A stretch of DNA of 64,000 nucleotides from Dyadobacter luticola (GTDB taxonomy: Bacteria; Bacteroidota; Bacteroidia; Cytophagales; Spirosomataceae). The stretch spans positions 62,001-126,000 of the forward strand of contig NZ_VCEJ01000008.1 in NCBI RefSeq assembly GCF_005860805.1, in the 5' to 3' direction. The position numbers were made by a program, and so were the translations under genes. Under the pieces are notes generated by a model, which was not told the DNA's origin, searched no databases, and worked only from the letters and a program-made list of their open reading frames with translations. This document shows, one piece after another, positions 51,984 through 60,901 of the stretch (within the stretch, counting starts at the first letter, position 1; every line of letters begins with the position of its first letter).

Positions 51984-53396
51984 ATGAGTAATCAGGCAAG
52001 TACCCTTTTCGACAAGGTGTGGGACGCACACGTTGTCCGCAAAATTGCTGATGGTCCGGATGTATTTTTCATCGACCGTCATTTTATCCATGAGGTGACC
52101 AGCCCGGTTGCATTCCTGGGTCTGGAAAGCAGAAATATCGGTGTAATGTACCCTGAACGTACATTCGCTACTGCCGACCATAACACGCCAACCATTAACC
52201 AGCACCTTCCGGTAGCCGATCCGCTTTCTGCAAATCAGCTTAAAGCATTGGAAACCAATTCCTTGAAATATGGTATTTCTCACTGGGGACTAGGTCACGC
52301 CAGAAACGGGATTGTGCACGTGGTAGGTCCTGAAAATGGGATTACGCTTCCAGGCATGACGATTGTTTGCGGTGATTCGCATACTTCCACACATGGTGCA
52401 TTTGGTGCAATTGCCTTTGGTATAGGTACTTCCGAGGTTGAAATGGTACTTTCTTCGCAATGTATCATGCAGCCGAAACCCAAGAAAATGCGGGTGAATG
52501 TAAACGGAAAACTCGGACTCGGCGTAACACCGAAGGATGTTACATTGTACATCATTTCGAAGCTGACGACCGCGGGAGCAACTGGCTATTTTGTAGAATA
52601 TGCCGGCGATGTTTTTGAAAATATGAGCATGGAGGGCCGGATGACGGTCTGCAACATGAGTATTGAAATGGGTGCGCGCGGTGGTATGATCGCTCCTGAT
52701 GAAACAACTTTTGCTTATATCAATGGTCGCGAGCAGGCGCCAAAAGGTGAGAAGTGGGATAAGGCGCTGGCTTACTGGAAGACATTGAAAACAGACGAAG
52801 GCGCTGTTTTTGATAAAGAATATCATTTCGATGCTGCGGACATTGAGCCGATGATCACTTATGGTACTAATCCGGGAATGGGTCAGGGAATTTCAAAATC
52901 AATCCCAACTTCGGATCAGGTTGAAGGCGGTAAAGCTACTTACGACAAGTCGCTGAACTACATGGGCTTTCATGAAAATGAATCCATGCTGGGCAAGAAA
53001 ATAGATTACGTTTTTATTGGTAGCTGCACAAATGGCCGGATTGAAGATTTCCGCGCATTTGCATCTATTGTGAAAGGTCGCAAAAAGGCCGATAATGTTA
53101 CTGCGTGGGTAGTTCCGGGTTCTCACATTGTTGAGGCGCAGATTAAGGAAGAGGGGATTCTTGACATTCTTACCGAAGCTGGTTTTGAGCTGCGTCAGCC
53201 GGGATGTTCGGCTTGTCTGGCGATGAATGATGATAAAATTCCGGCTGGAAAATATGCGGTAAGTACTTCAAACCGCAATTTTGAAGGTCGCCAGGGACCT
53301 GGCGCCCGGACATTGCTGGCAAGTCCGCTCGTGGCGGCTGCTGCGGCGGTGACCGGCGTAGTTACGGATCCAAGAGAATTGTTACAAGAAGCTTAA
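51984..53396 (+). CDS. leuC: 3-isopropylmalate dehydratase, large subunit
   Basis: A 470-residue aconitase-family subunit, holding the 4Fe-4S cluster that isomerises 2- to 3-isopropylmalate. Cluster cysteines lie in GSCTNGRIEDF and GCSACLAMN. The N-terminus DKVWDAHVVRK and CGDSHTSTHGAFG are family hallmarks. It starts the leu half of the cluster, about 160 bases after the frameshifted toxin. The leuD gene is 13 bases downstream. Confidence 0.96.
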   Translation: MSNQASTLFDKVWDAHVVRKIADGPDVFFIDRHFIHEVTSPVAFLGLESRNIGVMYPERTFATADHNTPTINQHLPVADPLSANQLKALETNSLKYGISHWGLGHARNGIVHVVGPENGITLPGMTIVCGDSHTSTHGAFGAIAFGIGTSEVEMVLSSQCIMQPKPKKMRVNVNGKLGLGVTPKDVTLYIISKLTTAGATGYFVEYAGDVFENMSMEGRMTVCNMSIEMGARGGMIAPDETTFAYINGREQAPKGEKWDKALAYWKTLKTDEGAVFDKEYHFDAADIEPMITYGTNPGMGQGISKSIPTSDQVEGGKATYDKSLNYMGFHENESMLGKKIDYVFIGSCTNGRIEDFRAFASIVKGRKKADNVTAWVVPGSHIVEAQIKEEGILDILTEAGFELRQPGCSACLAMNDDKIPAGKYAVSTSNRNFEGRQGPGARTLLASPLVAAAAAVTGVVTDPRELLQEA

Positions 53397-53409
53397 ACCG
53401 ACCCCCAAA

Positions 53410-54006
53410 ATGGCATACGATAAATTCACCATACTGAAAAGCTCGGCGGTACCTTTGCCGATCGAAAATGTTGATACTGACCAAATTATCCCTGCGCGCT
53501 TTTTAAAAGCAACAAAAAGGGAAGGTTTTGGCGATAACCTTTTCCGCGACTGGCGGTACAATGGCGATGATACACCGAAGCAGGATTTCGTTTTGAATAA
53601 TCCGATCTACTCTGGAAAAATCCTGGTAGGCGGACATAATTTCGGAAGTGGATCAAGCCGTGAGCACGCTGCCTGGGCGATCTACGATTACGGTTTCCGG
53701 TGCGTGGTTTCCAGTTTCTTTGCGGATATTTTTAAAGGTAACTCGTTGAACATCGGTATTTTACCAGTTCAGGTAAGTCCTGAATTTCTGGATAAAATTT
53801 TCCAGGCGATTGAAGCTGACCCGAATGCGGAGCTGGAAGTAAACCTTCCTGAGCAAAGCATTCAAATTGTAGCGACCGGCGAAAGCGAATCTTTCGATAT
53901 CAATGGCTACAAAAAACACAATCTGATGAACGGTTTCGATGATATCGACTATCTGCAAGCGATGAAACAAGAAATCAGTGAGTTTGAAACAGAAAGGATT
54001 TATTGA
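53410..54006 (+). CDS. leuD: 3-isopropylmalate dehydratase, small subunit
   Basis: A 198-residue partner of LeuC forming the swivelling substrate-binding domain. The motif GHNFGSGSSREHAAWAIYDYG and the N-terminal NVDTDQIIPARFLK are diagnostic. The stop overlaps a possible TTG codon of the next gene, but the next gene's ATG lies 17 bases downstream. Confidence 0.96.
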   Translation: MAYDKFTILKSSAVPLPIENVDTDQIIPARFLKATKREGFGDNLFRDWRYNGDDTPKQDFVLNNPIYSGKILVGGHNFGSGSSREHAAWAIYDYGFRCVVSSFFADIFKGNSLNIGILPVQVSPEFLDKIFQAIEADPNAELEVNLPEQSIQIVATGESESFDINGYKKHNLMNGFDDIDYLQAMKQEISEFETERIY

Positions 54007-54023
54007 CGGCGACGGCAGCACTT

Positions 54024-55595
54024 ATGAACAGCCGATATATTGAAATAATGGATACGACACTCCGCGATGGCGAACAGACCAGCGGAGTGTCTTTTTCTGC
54101 TTTGGAAAAATTGACGATTGCACAAATTCTGCTTCAGGAGGTCAAGGTAGACCGCATTGAAGTGGCTTCTGCACGCGTGTCGGAAGGTGAATTTCAGGCA
54201 GTTAAGAAAATTACAGATTGGGCGAAGCAGCACGGTTTTTTAGATAAAGTCGAGGTACTTACCTTCGTCGATGGCGATGCGTCTATCAACTGGCTGTTCG
54301 AAAGTGGCGCCCGGGTCATGAATCTTTTGACCAAAGGTTCGCTAAACCATTTAAAATATCAGCTGAAAAAATCCCCGCAGGAACATTTTGAGGATATCCG
54401 GAATGTGATCGAGCTGGCAGATTCAAAAGGTATTGATTGCAACGTATATCTGGAAGATTGGAGCAACGGAATGCGGAATTCGCCGGATTACGTTTTTGCG
54501 TCGCTGGATTTCCTTGTAACACAGCCGGTTAAGCGCATTTTGCTGCCCGATACGCTGGGCATTTTGACACCTTCCGAATCGTATTCTTTTGTAAAAGCAA
54601 TCGTCGATCGGTACCCCAATCAGCATTTCGAATTCCATGCGCATAACGATTATGATCTGAGCATTGCGAATGTCATGGAGGCTCTGCGCGCAGGTGCCCG
54701 CGGGCTTCACCTGACTGTAAACGGGATGGGTGAAAGGACCGGAAATGCGCCTCTGGCTAGTACAATCGCGGTTTTGAATGATATGATGCCGGAATTCAAG
54801 ACGTCGGTAAACGAAAAATCGCTTTACACGGTCAGCAAGCTGGTGGAGACGTTTTCGGGGATCAGGATTCCTTCCAACAAGCCGATTGTAGGTGAAAGTG
54901 TCTTTACACAAACTGCTGGAATTCACGCAGACGGTGACAAGAAGAACAATCTGTATTTCAGCAAGTTAATGCCCGAAAGGTTTGGCCGTCAGCGGCTTTA
55001 CGCATTGGGCAAAACTTCTGGCAAAGCCAACATTGAAAACAACCTGCGCGATCTTGGCATCACATTAAGTAATGCTGATCTCAAAAAGGTGACGCAAAGG
55101 ATTATCGAGCTCGGCGACCGCAAGGAATCCGTGACGCCGGACGATCTTCCCTACATTATTTCCGACGTGCTCGCGAGCAGCGCCATCGAGGAAAAAGTAG
55201 TGATTGTAAATTACGTTCTGACACATTCAAAAAATCTGAAACCGTCGGCAACACTGCAGATCAAGTTTCTGGATGAAGTTTTTGAAGAAAGTGCGCAGGG
55301 CGATGGTCAGTATGACGCGTTTATGAATGCGCTGAAAAGGATTTACTATTTGAAAGGTATCAACCTGCCGATGTTGACAGATTATGCGGTCCGCATTCCG
55401 CCGGGAGGTAAAACGGACGCGCTTTGCGAGACCATTATTACTTGGGAAATTTCCGGTAAAGAAGTAAAAACCAGAGGTTTGGATTCTGACCAGACTGTTT
55501 CTGCGATCATGGCCACACAAAAAATGCTCAACCTGATTGGTATCCCGAACGATGCGAAACTCACACCGGAAATTCCGATGGTGAAAACCTTTTAA
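54024..55595 (+). CDS. 2-isopropylmalate synthase/citramalate synthase-family protein with regulatory domain
   Basis: A 523-residue HMGL-like acyltransferase. The TIM barrel begins IEIMDTTLRDGEQTSGVSF, with the metal ligand pair HAHND and HLTVNGMGERTGNAPL. A C-terminal LeuA-type regulatory domain (about 390-510) follows. It is more divergent from textbook LeuA than the second copy at 56980, so it may be an (R)-citramalate synthase or a LeuA paralogue; sequence alone does not settle this. The ATG at 54024 is used rather than the TTG at 54003 that overlaps leuD. Confidence 0.8.
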   Translation: MNSRYIEIMDTTLRDGEQTSGVSFSALEKLTIAQILLQEVKVDRIEVASARVSEGEFQAVKKITDWAKQHGFLDKVEVLTFVDGDASINWLFESGARVMNLLTKGSLNHLKYQLKKSPQEHFEDIRNVIELADSKGIDCNVYLEDWSNGMRNSPDYVFASLDFLVTQPVKRILLPDTLGILTPSESYSFVKAIVDRYPNQHFEFHAHNDYDLSIANVMEALRAGARGLHLTVNGMGERTGNAPLASTIAVLNDMMPEFKTSVNEKSLYTVSKLVETFSGIRIPSNKPIVGESVFTQTAGIHADGDKKNNLYFSKLMPERFGRQRLYALGKTSGKANIENNLRDLGITLSNADLKKVTQRIIELGDRKESVTPDDLPYIISDVLASSAIEEKVVIVNYVLTHSKNLKPSATLQIKFLDEVFEESAQGDGQYDAFMNALKRIYYLKGINLPMLTDYAVRIPPGGKTDALCETIITWEISGKEVKTRGLDSDQTVSAIMATQKMLNLIGIPNDAKLTPEIPMVKTF

Positions 55596-55645
55596 GACAC
55601 TTTAATTGAATTAATTATTTATCAAGTATCCAATCAAATCTTTTA

Positions 55646-56716
55646 ATGAAGAAAAATATCCTAATCGTTCCTGGCGACGGAATCGGGCAAGAAGTAACGG
55701 AAGTTGGAAAGAATGTATTGGTAAAAATTGCTGAAAAGTTCGGTCACGAATTCATTTATGACGAAGCTTTGATGGGCCACGTCGCGATTGAAGCCACTGG
55801 CAACCCGCTGCCTGATGAGACACTTGAAAAAATGCGTGCGTCTGACGCGATCCTTTTTGGAGCTGTCGGTCACCCGAAATATGATAATGATCCTACCGCG
55901 AAAGTTCGACCTGAACAAGGTCTTTTGAAAATGCGGAAAGAGCTGGGTTTGTATGCTAACCTTCGTCCGATCAAGTTGTTCGACGAATTGCTGGGCGCAT
56001 CCTCTATTAAACCTGAGATCCTGAAAGGTTCTGATATTCTTTTCTTCCGCGAGTTGACGGGTGATATTTATTTTGGAGAAAAAGGTCGGAAAAACGATAA
56101 CAATACGGCTTACGACATTGCAGAATATAGCCGCTATGAAGTGGAGCGTATCGGGCGCAAAGCTTTTGAAGCTGCAAGAACACGGAACAAAAAACTTTGC
56201 TCGGTTGATAAGGCTAATGTTTTGGAAACCAGCCGTTTGTGGAGAGAAGTAATCCAGGCTTTGGCTCCTGAGTATCCTGATATCACGGTTGAGCACCAGT
56301 TTGTAGATTCAGCCGCCATGATGCTCATCAAGGATCCGAAACGCTTTGACGTAGTGGTCACTGCGAATTTGTTCGGAGATATCCTTACTGACGAGGCGAG
56401 CCAGATCGCTGGTTCGATGGGGATGTTGGCGTCCGCTTCGGTGGGAGATAGCACCGGTGTTTATGAGCCGATCCACGGTTCTGCGCATGACATTACCGGA
56501 AAAGGTATCGCCAATCCACTGGCGTCTGTTTTGTCTGCTGCGCTGCTACTCGATATTTCATTTGGTTTGAAGGAAGAATCGGAAACGATTATTTCAGCGG
56601 TTGATAAATTGCTGAAAGATGGCTTCCGGACCAGGGATATTGCAGATGCCACAACACCAGCAGAAATGATTTTAAACACGCAAGCTGCTGGAATTGAGCT
56701 TTTAAAAAGAATTTGA
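55646..56716 (+). CDS. leuB: 3-isopropylmalate dehydrogenase
   Basis: A 356-residue NAD-dependent beta-decarboxylating dehydrogenase of the IDH/IPMDH family. PGDGIGQEVT, the substrate motif HPKYDN..., FRELTGDIYFGEKGR, and DEASQIAGSMGMLASAS match LeuB closely. It completes the operon leuC-leuD-54024-leuB, before a separate promoter and leader for leuA. Confidence 0.95.
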   Translation: MKKNILIVPGDGIGQEVTEVGKNVLVKIAEKFGHEFIYDEALMGHVAIEATGNPLPDETLEKMRASDAILFGAVGHPKYDNDPTAKVRPEQGLLKMRKELGLYANLRPIKLFDELLGASSIKPEILKGSDILFFRELTGDIYFGEKGRKNDNNTAYDIAEYSRYEVERIGRKAFEAARTRNKKLCSVDKANVLETSRLWREVIQALAPEYPDITVEHQFVDSAAMMLIKDPKRFDVVVTANLFGDILTDEASQIAGSMGMLASASVGDSTGVYEPIHGSAHDITGKGIANPLASVLSAALLLDISFGLKEESETIISAVDKLLKDGFRTRDIADATTPAEMILNTQAAGIELLKRI

Positions 56717-56743
56717 TTTCCTGGCAAGATTTGCCAAATAATA

Positions 56744-56774
56744 TTTGTTAAAACCAAAAGTTGTACTTTCTTTG
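56744..56774 (+). promoter_or_regulatory. Promoter of the leuA leader
   Basis: A -33 TTTG (56744-56747) is followed after 19 bases by TTTCTTTG (56767-56774), one mismatch from TAnnTTTG. This is the normal spacing for the Bacteroidetes housekeeping sigma factor. Transcription would start near 56781, about 33 bases before the leader peptide. Confidence 0.6.
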
Positions 56775-56813
56775 CAGAAGAAACTCGTGGTCAGCGAATT
56801 TTCGCCGTATTTT

Positions 56814-56864
56814 ATGAACGCACTAGAAAAAAACATAAATCTTCTCATTCTAACTATTCCGTAA
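56814..56864 (+). CDS. Leucine/isoleucine-rich leader peptide for leuA
   Basis: A 16-codon reading frame encoding MNALEKNINLLILTIP. Four Leu and three Ile codons are present, with six of these seven in the last nine residues (I-N-L-L-I-L-T-I). It lies between a recognisable promoter and an intrinsic terminator, exactly as in amino-acid attenuators. Ribosome stalling at Leu/Ile codons under starvation would control the downstream hairpins. The role is inferred from arrangement and codon content; no annotation would normally predict a gene this short. Confidence 0.65.
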   Translation: MNALEKNINLLILTIP

Positions 56865-56925
56865 GAGCGGGAAAGGTGCTGTTTTGATTCTTTCGGAACC
56901 CTTTCCTCGACCAGGAAAGGGTTTT
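56865..56925 (+). promoter_or_regulatory. Attenuator: alternative antiterminator and terminator hairpins
   Basis: The terminator is an 11-bp perfect stem, AACCCTTTCCT (56897-56907) with AGGAAAGGGTT (56913-56923), loop CGACC, ending in TTTT. The competing antiterminator pairs GGAAAGG (56870-56876) with CCTTTCC (56900-56906), inside the left arm of the terminator. The leader stop codon lies 5 bases before GGGAAAGG, so a ribosome at the stop would cover it and permit termination. Confidence 0.6.
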
Positions 56926-56979
56926 ATATTGTCTGAAAATTATTAAATTAGTGTCCCATTAAATTTTTAATTCCCATCA

Positions 56980-58134
56980 ATGAGTAATCGAGTCCAGATC
57001 TTCGACACAACTTTACGAGACGGCGAGCAGGTACCAGGCAGCCAATTAACCACGGAAGAAAAGATTGTTGTAGCCAGGCAACTCGAAATACTTGGGGTAG
57101 ACATTATCGAAGCCGGTTTTCCGGTATCCAGTCCAGGCGATTTTCGTTCTGTCGTGGAAATATCGAAAGCAGTGCGGGAACCGGTAATTTGCGCCTTGTC
57201 ACGTGCGGTTCAGGGAGATATCGATGCGGCTGCAAATGCTTTGGAGTATGCGCAGCGCGGCAGGATACATACCGGAATCGGTTCTTCTGACATTCATATT
57301 CAGCACAAATTCAATACAACCCGGGAGAAAATCATTGAAAGGGCGATATCTGCCACCAAATACGCAAAGTCGAAGGTAGAGGATGTGGAATTTTACTGCG
57401 AAGATGCAGGCCGTGCAGACCTTGTATTTTTATCACAACTGGTTGAAGCTGTGATCGGTGCGGGAGCGACAGTGGTGAACATTCCGGATACGACCGGCTA
57501 CTGTCTGCCAGACGAGTATGGGGCGAAAATCAAGTATATTTTTGAGCACGTTTCCAACATTCATAAGGCCACCATTTCTATTCACTGCCATAATGACTTG
57601 GGATTAGCGACCGCAAATACGATTGCTGGTGTAAACCAGGGTGCTCGTCAGGTAGAAGTTACGATCAACGGAATTGGCGAGCGGGCCGGAAATACTTCGC
57701 TGGAAGAAGTGGTGATGGCTTTGAATGTGCATAAAGAATTGGGACTGGAAACCGGGATCAATACCCAGCATATCTACCCGACCAGCCAGCTGGTTTCTAA
57801 AATGATGCGCATGCCGGTTCAGGCAAACAAAGCGATTGTGGGAAGAAATGCTTTCGCACATTCATCTGGAATTCACCAGGATGGTTTCCTGAAAAATACT
57901 TTGAATTACGAGATTATGAACCCGCAGGACGTGGGTGTCGATAAATCAGATATTGTTCTGACGGCCAGAAGCGGACGTCATGCCTTGAAACATCGCTTCG
58001 AATTGTTGGGATTCAGCTTTGATAAACCAACGCTCGACGAGCTCTATACCAGGTTCCTTGAAATCGCCGATTTGAAAAAAGAAGTGAATGATGCAGACCT
58101 GGTTGATCTGGCAAAAACGGCTATTCCAGCTTAA
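56980..58134 (+). CDS. leuA: 2-isopropylmalate synthase, short form without feedback domain
   Basis: A 384-residue enzyme condensing acetyl-CoA and 2-ketoisovalerate, the committed step to leucine. IFDTTLRDGEQVPGSQL, the metal ligands in HCHNDLGLATANT and GIGERAGNTSLEEVVMAL are clear. HSSGIHQDG is also present. It stops after the (beta/alpha)8 barrel and subdomain, so it lacks the C-terminal leucine-sensing domain of the 520-residue form. Many Bacteroidetes LeuA proteins are of this length. Its own leader with attenuator lies immediately upstream. Confidence 0.93.
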   Translation: MSNRVQIFDTTLRDGEQVPGSQLTTEEKIVVARQLEILGVDIIEAGFPVSSPGDFRSVVEISKAVREPVICALSRAVQGDIDAAANALEYAQRGRIHTGIGSSDIHIQHKFNTTREKIIERAISATKYAKSKVEDVEFYCEDAGRADLVFLSQLVEAVIGAGATVVNIPDTTGYCLPDEYGAKIKYIFEHVSNIHKATISIHCHNDLGLATANTIAGVNQGARQVEVTINGIGERAGNTSLEEVVMALNVHKELGLETGINTQHIYPTSQLVSKMMRMPVQANKAIVGRNAFAHSSGIHQDGFLKNTLNYEIMNPQDVGVDKSDIVLTARSGRHALKHRFELLGFSFDKPTLDELYTRFLEIADLKKEVNDADLVDLAKTAIPA

Positions 58135-58233
58135 TTAGAATATCCTTAGAAAATGCTAACCCCTTGAATCTGAATTTGATGTTTTAAAGAATTTTTTGTA
58201 ACATTACATATTCAATAACATCCATCAGATTGC

Positions 58234-58269
58234 AAAAAGCCCTCGGTGATTCTGACTAAGGGCTTTTTT
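58234..58269. terminator. Bidirectional terminator between leuA and purU
   Basis: AAAAAGCCCT (58234-58243) pairs with AGGGCTTTTT, followed by T on the plus side and preceded by A on the left. It serves leuA and the convergent purU. Confidence 0.8.
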
Positions 58270-58274
58270 CTTGC

Positions 58275-59108
58275 CTAAAAAATGATGGTCCGGTTGTTGT
58301 GAATGAAGACGCGGTCGTTAAAAACGAGCTTCAAAGCCTTCGATAAAACAGCCTTTTCCGTATCCTTTCCCAATGTTGCCATGTCTGCGGCAGTTTGCCG
58401 GTGGTCTACCGATTTCACATCCTGTGCAATGATCGGCCCTTCGTCCAGATCATTATTGACGAAATGCGCGGTGGCACCAATGATTTTTACTCCTCTGTCG
58501 TAAGCCTGCCGGTAAGGATTTGCCCCGATGAATGCGGGCAAAAATGAATGGTGAATGTTAATGATCTTGTTCGGGAAATGTCTTACAAATTCCGGCGTAA
58601 TAATGCGCATATATTTTGCCAGCACCAGGTATTCGGGCTGGTAAATGTCCAGGGTTTTCAGGATCAATGCCTCGTGCTCTTCCCGCGTTTTGTTTTCATG
58701 AGAAATAAAATGAAACGGAATTCCAAACTTTCCGACAAGCGGCTGTAATGTATTGTAGTTACTTACGACCGCTAAAATATCGGCATCCAGCTCATCGAAA
58801 GCATACCGGATCAGCAGCTCACCCAGGCAGTGATGCTCCTTGGTCACAAAAAGCACAATGTCCTTTTTCTTTTTTGGATTAATCCTGAGGTTAAGACCCG
58901 CTGGCAGCTCGGTTTGAAGCACTTTCAAAACTTCATTCACGTCCGTATCTCCTTCAAATTCCGTCCGCATAAAGAAATATCCCGACGGACTTACATATTC
59001 ATCATTTCGGATAATGTTCTGATTGTGTTCAAAAAGAATTCGGGTTACCTGATAGATCAAACCTTTATGATCGGGACCGTCCATCAGGAGGATATTTCGT
59101 TGCGCCAT
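58275..59108 (-). CDS. purU: Formyltetrahydrofolate deformylase
   Basis: A 277-residue hydrolase releasing formate from 10-formyl-THF for one-carbon balance. An N-terminal ACT domain (MDGPDHKGLIYQVTRILFEH) precedes a formyltransferase-fold domain with the catalytic Asn/His/Asp set in NIHHSFLPAF and ATAHFVNNDLDEGPIIAQD. The enzyme has the typical length. It is divergent from the GAF-domain gene. Confidence 0.94.
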   Translation of the reverse strand: MAQRNILLMDGPDHKGLIYQVTRILFEHNQNIIRNDEYVSPSGYFFMRTEFEGDTDVNEVLKVLQTELPAGLNLRINPKKKKDIVLFVTKEHHCLGELLIRYAFDELDADILAVVSNYNTLQPLVGKFGIPFHFISHENKTREEHEALILKTLDIYQPEYLVLAKYMRIITPEFVRHFPNKIINIHHSFLPAFIGANPYRQAYDRGVKIIGATAHFVNNDLDEGPIIAQDVKSVDHRQTAADMATLGKDTEKAVLSKALKLVFNDRVFIHNNRTIIF

Positions 59109-59243
59109 TTAATGCAGGATATTTTTGAAAGGCTTCAAATATAAAGTGTTATCATGTATAGTTGGCAGCGATATGTTTGTTTTAGACCTCGCGGCAACGA
59201 ATACGCACAGATTTCTGTTAATTTCTCAAATAAAAATCAAACG

Positions 59244-59729
59244 ATGGCAGAAGAACTGATTATCTCAACCAGCACCGACCGCTCCCGAATTTACCAGGAG
59301 CTATATCCACAAATACAGGCTTTAATTGAACCCGAAAGTGATCTGATCGCGAACCTGGCCAATATGGCGGCAGCATTGAAAGAAGCTTTCGGGTTTTTCT
59401 GGGTTGGATTTTATGTCGCGAAAGAAGGACAGCTGGTTTTGGGGCCGTTTCAGGGGCCGATCGCCTGCACGCGGATAGCGTTTAATAAGGGTGTTTGCGG
59501 TGCCAGTTACACCAGGAAAGAAACCATTCTTGTTCCTGACGTAGAAGCATTTCCGGGGCATATTGCCTGTAACTCAGCATCGAAATCGGAAATTGTGGTG
59601 CCGGTATTTTATAGGAACGGGTCGGTGGCGATGGTACTCGATGTAGACAGTGACCAGCTGGATGATTTTAATGAAACGGATGCCCGCGAATTAGAAAAAC
59701 TGATCAAATTGATTGAAAGAAAATTATAA
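59244..59729 (+). CDS. msrC: Free methionine-(R)-sulfoxide reductase (GAF domain)
   Basis: A 161-residue GAF-fold reductase that repairs free methionine-R-sulfoxide. The three conserved cysteines are in GPIACTRI, KGVCGASY and GHIACNSASKSE, and the Trp-rich FFWVGFYV is typical. The start at 59244 is chosen because the upstream extension has no similarity. It ends at a hairpin shared with the convergent 59796 gene. Confidence 0.9.
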   Translation: MAEELIISTSTDRSRIYQELYPQIQALIEPESDLIANLANMAAALKEAFGFFWVGFYVAKEGQLVLGPFQGPIACTRIAFNKGVCGASYTRKETILVPDVEAFPGHIACNSASKSEIVVPVFYRNGSVAMVLDVDSDQLDDFNETDARELEKLIKLIERKL

Positions 59730-59744
59730 GAACATTTAAAAAAT

Positions 59745-59784
59745 AAACCCCGGCTGAAAATGATTCAACCGGGGTTTGTTTTTT
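59745..59784. terminator. Terminator between msrC and the 59796 gene
   Basis: AAACCCCGG (59745-59753) pairs with CCGGGGTTT (59769-59777), with an inner CTGA/TCA extension and a long T run. Flanks are A/T-rich on both sides, so it may work in both directions. Confidence 0.8.
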
Positions 59785-59795
59785 TAATGCAGTAA

Positions 59796-60092
59796 TCAAT
59801 TCAAAGAAAACATCGGCAGCCTCAGTGCGACCACATTATTGAACATGAGTTTTGAAATTTTTGGGTCCATATAATCAATCAGAGGAAATTCCGACACCAG
59901 CGACATTACCTCGAATTCACTTTCCGCTCGCACAACACACCACAACCTGGAATAGTCATCGGACAGCGCATAAGACATCAGCTTTCCCTGCTCCATCAAT
60001 TCATTGATCTTTTTTCGCTGAGCAGGTATTTTTGCTGTAAAATCCTCCGACATAACCGCAGGAAGTTGAATTTCAACCATGTATTGGCTCAT
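59796..60092 (-). CDS. Small muconolactone-isomerase-like protein
   Basis: A 98-residue protein with the dimeric alpha/beta-barrel pattern of the muconolactone delta-isomerase family (MSQYMVEIQLPAVMSEDF at the start, RRLWCVVRAESE-like strand, and FPLIDYMDPKISKLM). No aromatic degradation genes are near, so a true muconolactone isomerase is unlikely. The start at 60092 matches family length; the reading frame extends 47 codons further upstream without similarity. Confidence 0.7.
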   Translation of the reverse strand: MSQYMVEIQLPAVMSEDFTAKIPAQRKKINELMEQGKLMSYALSDDYSRLWCVVRAESEFEVMSLVSEFPLIDYMDPKISKLMFNNVVALRLPMFSLN

Positions 60093-60275
60093 GATGATAG
60101 AATTAGAGTTACTAATAAAAGGATAAGAACCTGCTAATAGTTCCTCACAGTGAGCCGCGAATAATAAGGAAAACCTTTCATTATTTTCCAACCAATAACA
60201 AAAATGGTGTGTCGTACCTTTTACGGTCTGCATGATTCTGATTTTCAGACCGGGCTTAACGAACCAGTAATCGGC

Positions 60276-60283
60276 TATCTTTG
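60276..60283 (+). promoter_or_regulatory. Putative -7 box of the ECF sigma gene
   Basis: TATCTTTG is an exact TAnnTTTG match. Transcription would start near 60290, about 48 bases upstream of the ATG at 60338. The -33 box is poor. Confidence 0.45.
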
Positions 60284-60337
60284 GGTAGAGGTGCTGTATT
60301 TAACTATAAAACCGAACGAAGCACCCCTAAACTTCGG

Positions 60338-60901
60338 ATGACCTTTAACGAACAGGAATTGGTGAGAGGCTGCAAGCAGCGCAACCGGGTCGCCCAGAAA
60401 CAGCTTTATGATGTTTTTGGGGGAAAGCTCTTTGCTATTTGCCTGCGTTACACCAAAAACCGTGCAGACGCTGAGGATGTTTTGCAGGATGCGTTCATTA
60501 AGATTTATGAAAATATCGATTCGTTCAGGGCCGACAGTCCAATTGAATACTGGCTGCGGTCGGTGGTGGTGAACACCGCATTAAACCATTTGCGGCAGCA
60601 GAAGTACCTGAAAGAACTGGATGACATTGATGTACACCATAATGGACTGGCAGACAAGGAATTTACGCTGGGCAATTTCCAGTTGCAGCAGTTGCTCGAA
60701 CTCATTCAGGAGCTGCCGACGGGTTGCCGGACGATTTTCAACTTATACGCCATAGAAGGCTACCAGCATAATGAGATCGCGGAGAAGCTGGGGATTTCAG
60801 AAGGTACTTCAAAGTCGCAGTATTCACGCGCCAGAAGCCTCCTTCAACAAAAATTAAACAAGGAAAAAAGATTTGAAGATGGACCCGTCCGAAAAAGATA
60901 G
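60338..60901 (+). CDS. ECF-type RNA polymerase sigma factor
   Basis: A 187-residue group 4 sigma factor. Region 2 is clear (QLYDVFGGKLFAICLRYTKN, then DAEDVLQDAFIKIYENIDSF), followed by region 4 with the helix-turn-helix YQHNEIAEKLGISEGTSKSQYSRAR. The start at 60338 follows a -7 box. Its 3' end overlaps the next gene by 23 bases, so the downstream protein is probably its regulator. The regulon is unknown. Confidence 0.9.
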   Translation: MTFNEQELVRGCKQRNRVAQKQLYDVFGGKLFAICLRYTKNRADAEDVLQDAFIKIYENIDSFRADSPIEYWLRSVVVNTALNHLRQQKYLKELDDIDVHHNGLADKEFTLGNFQLQQLLELIQELPTGCRTIFNLYAIEGYQHNEIAEKLGISEGTSKSQYSRARSLLQQKLNKEKRFEDGPVRKR

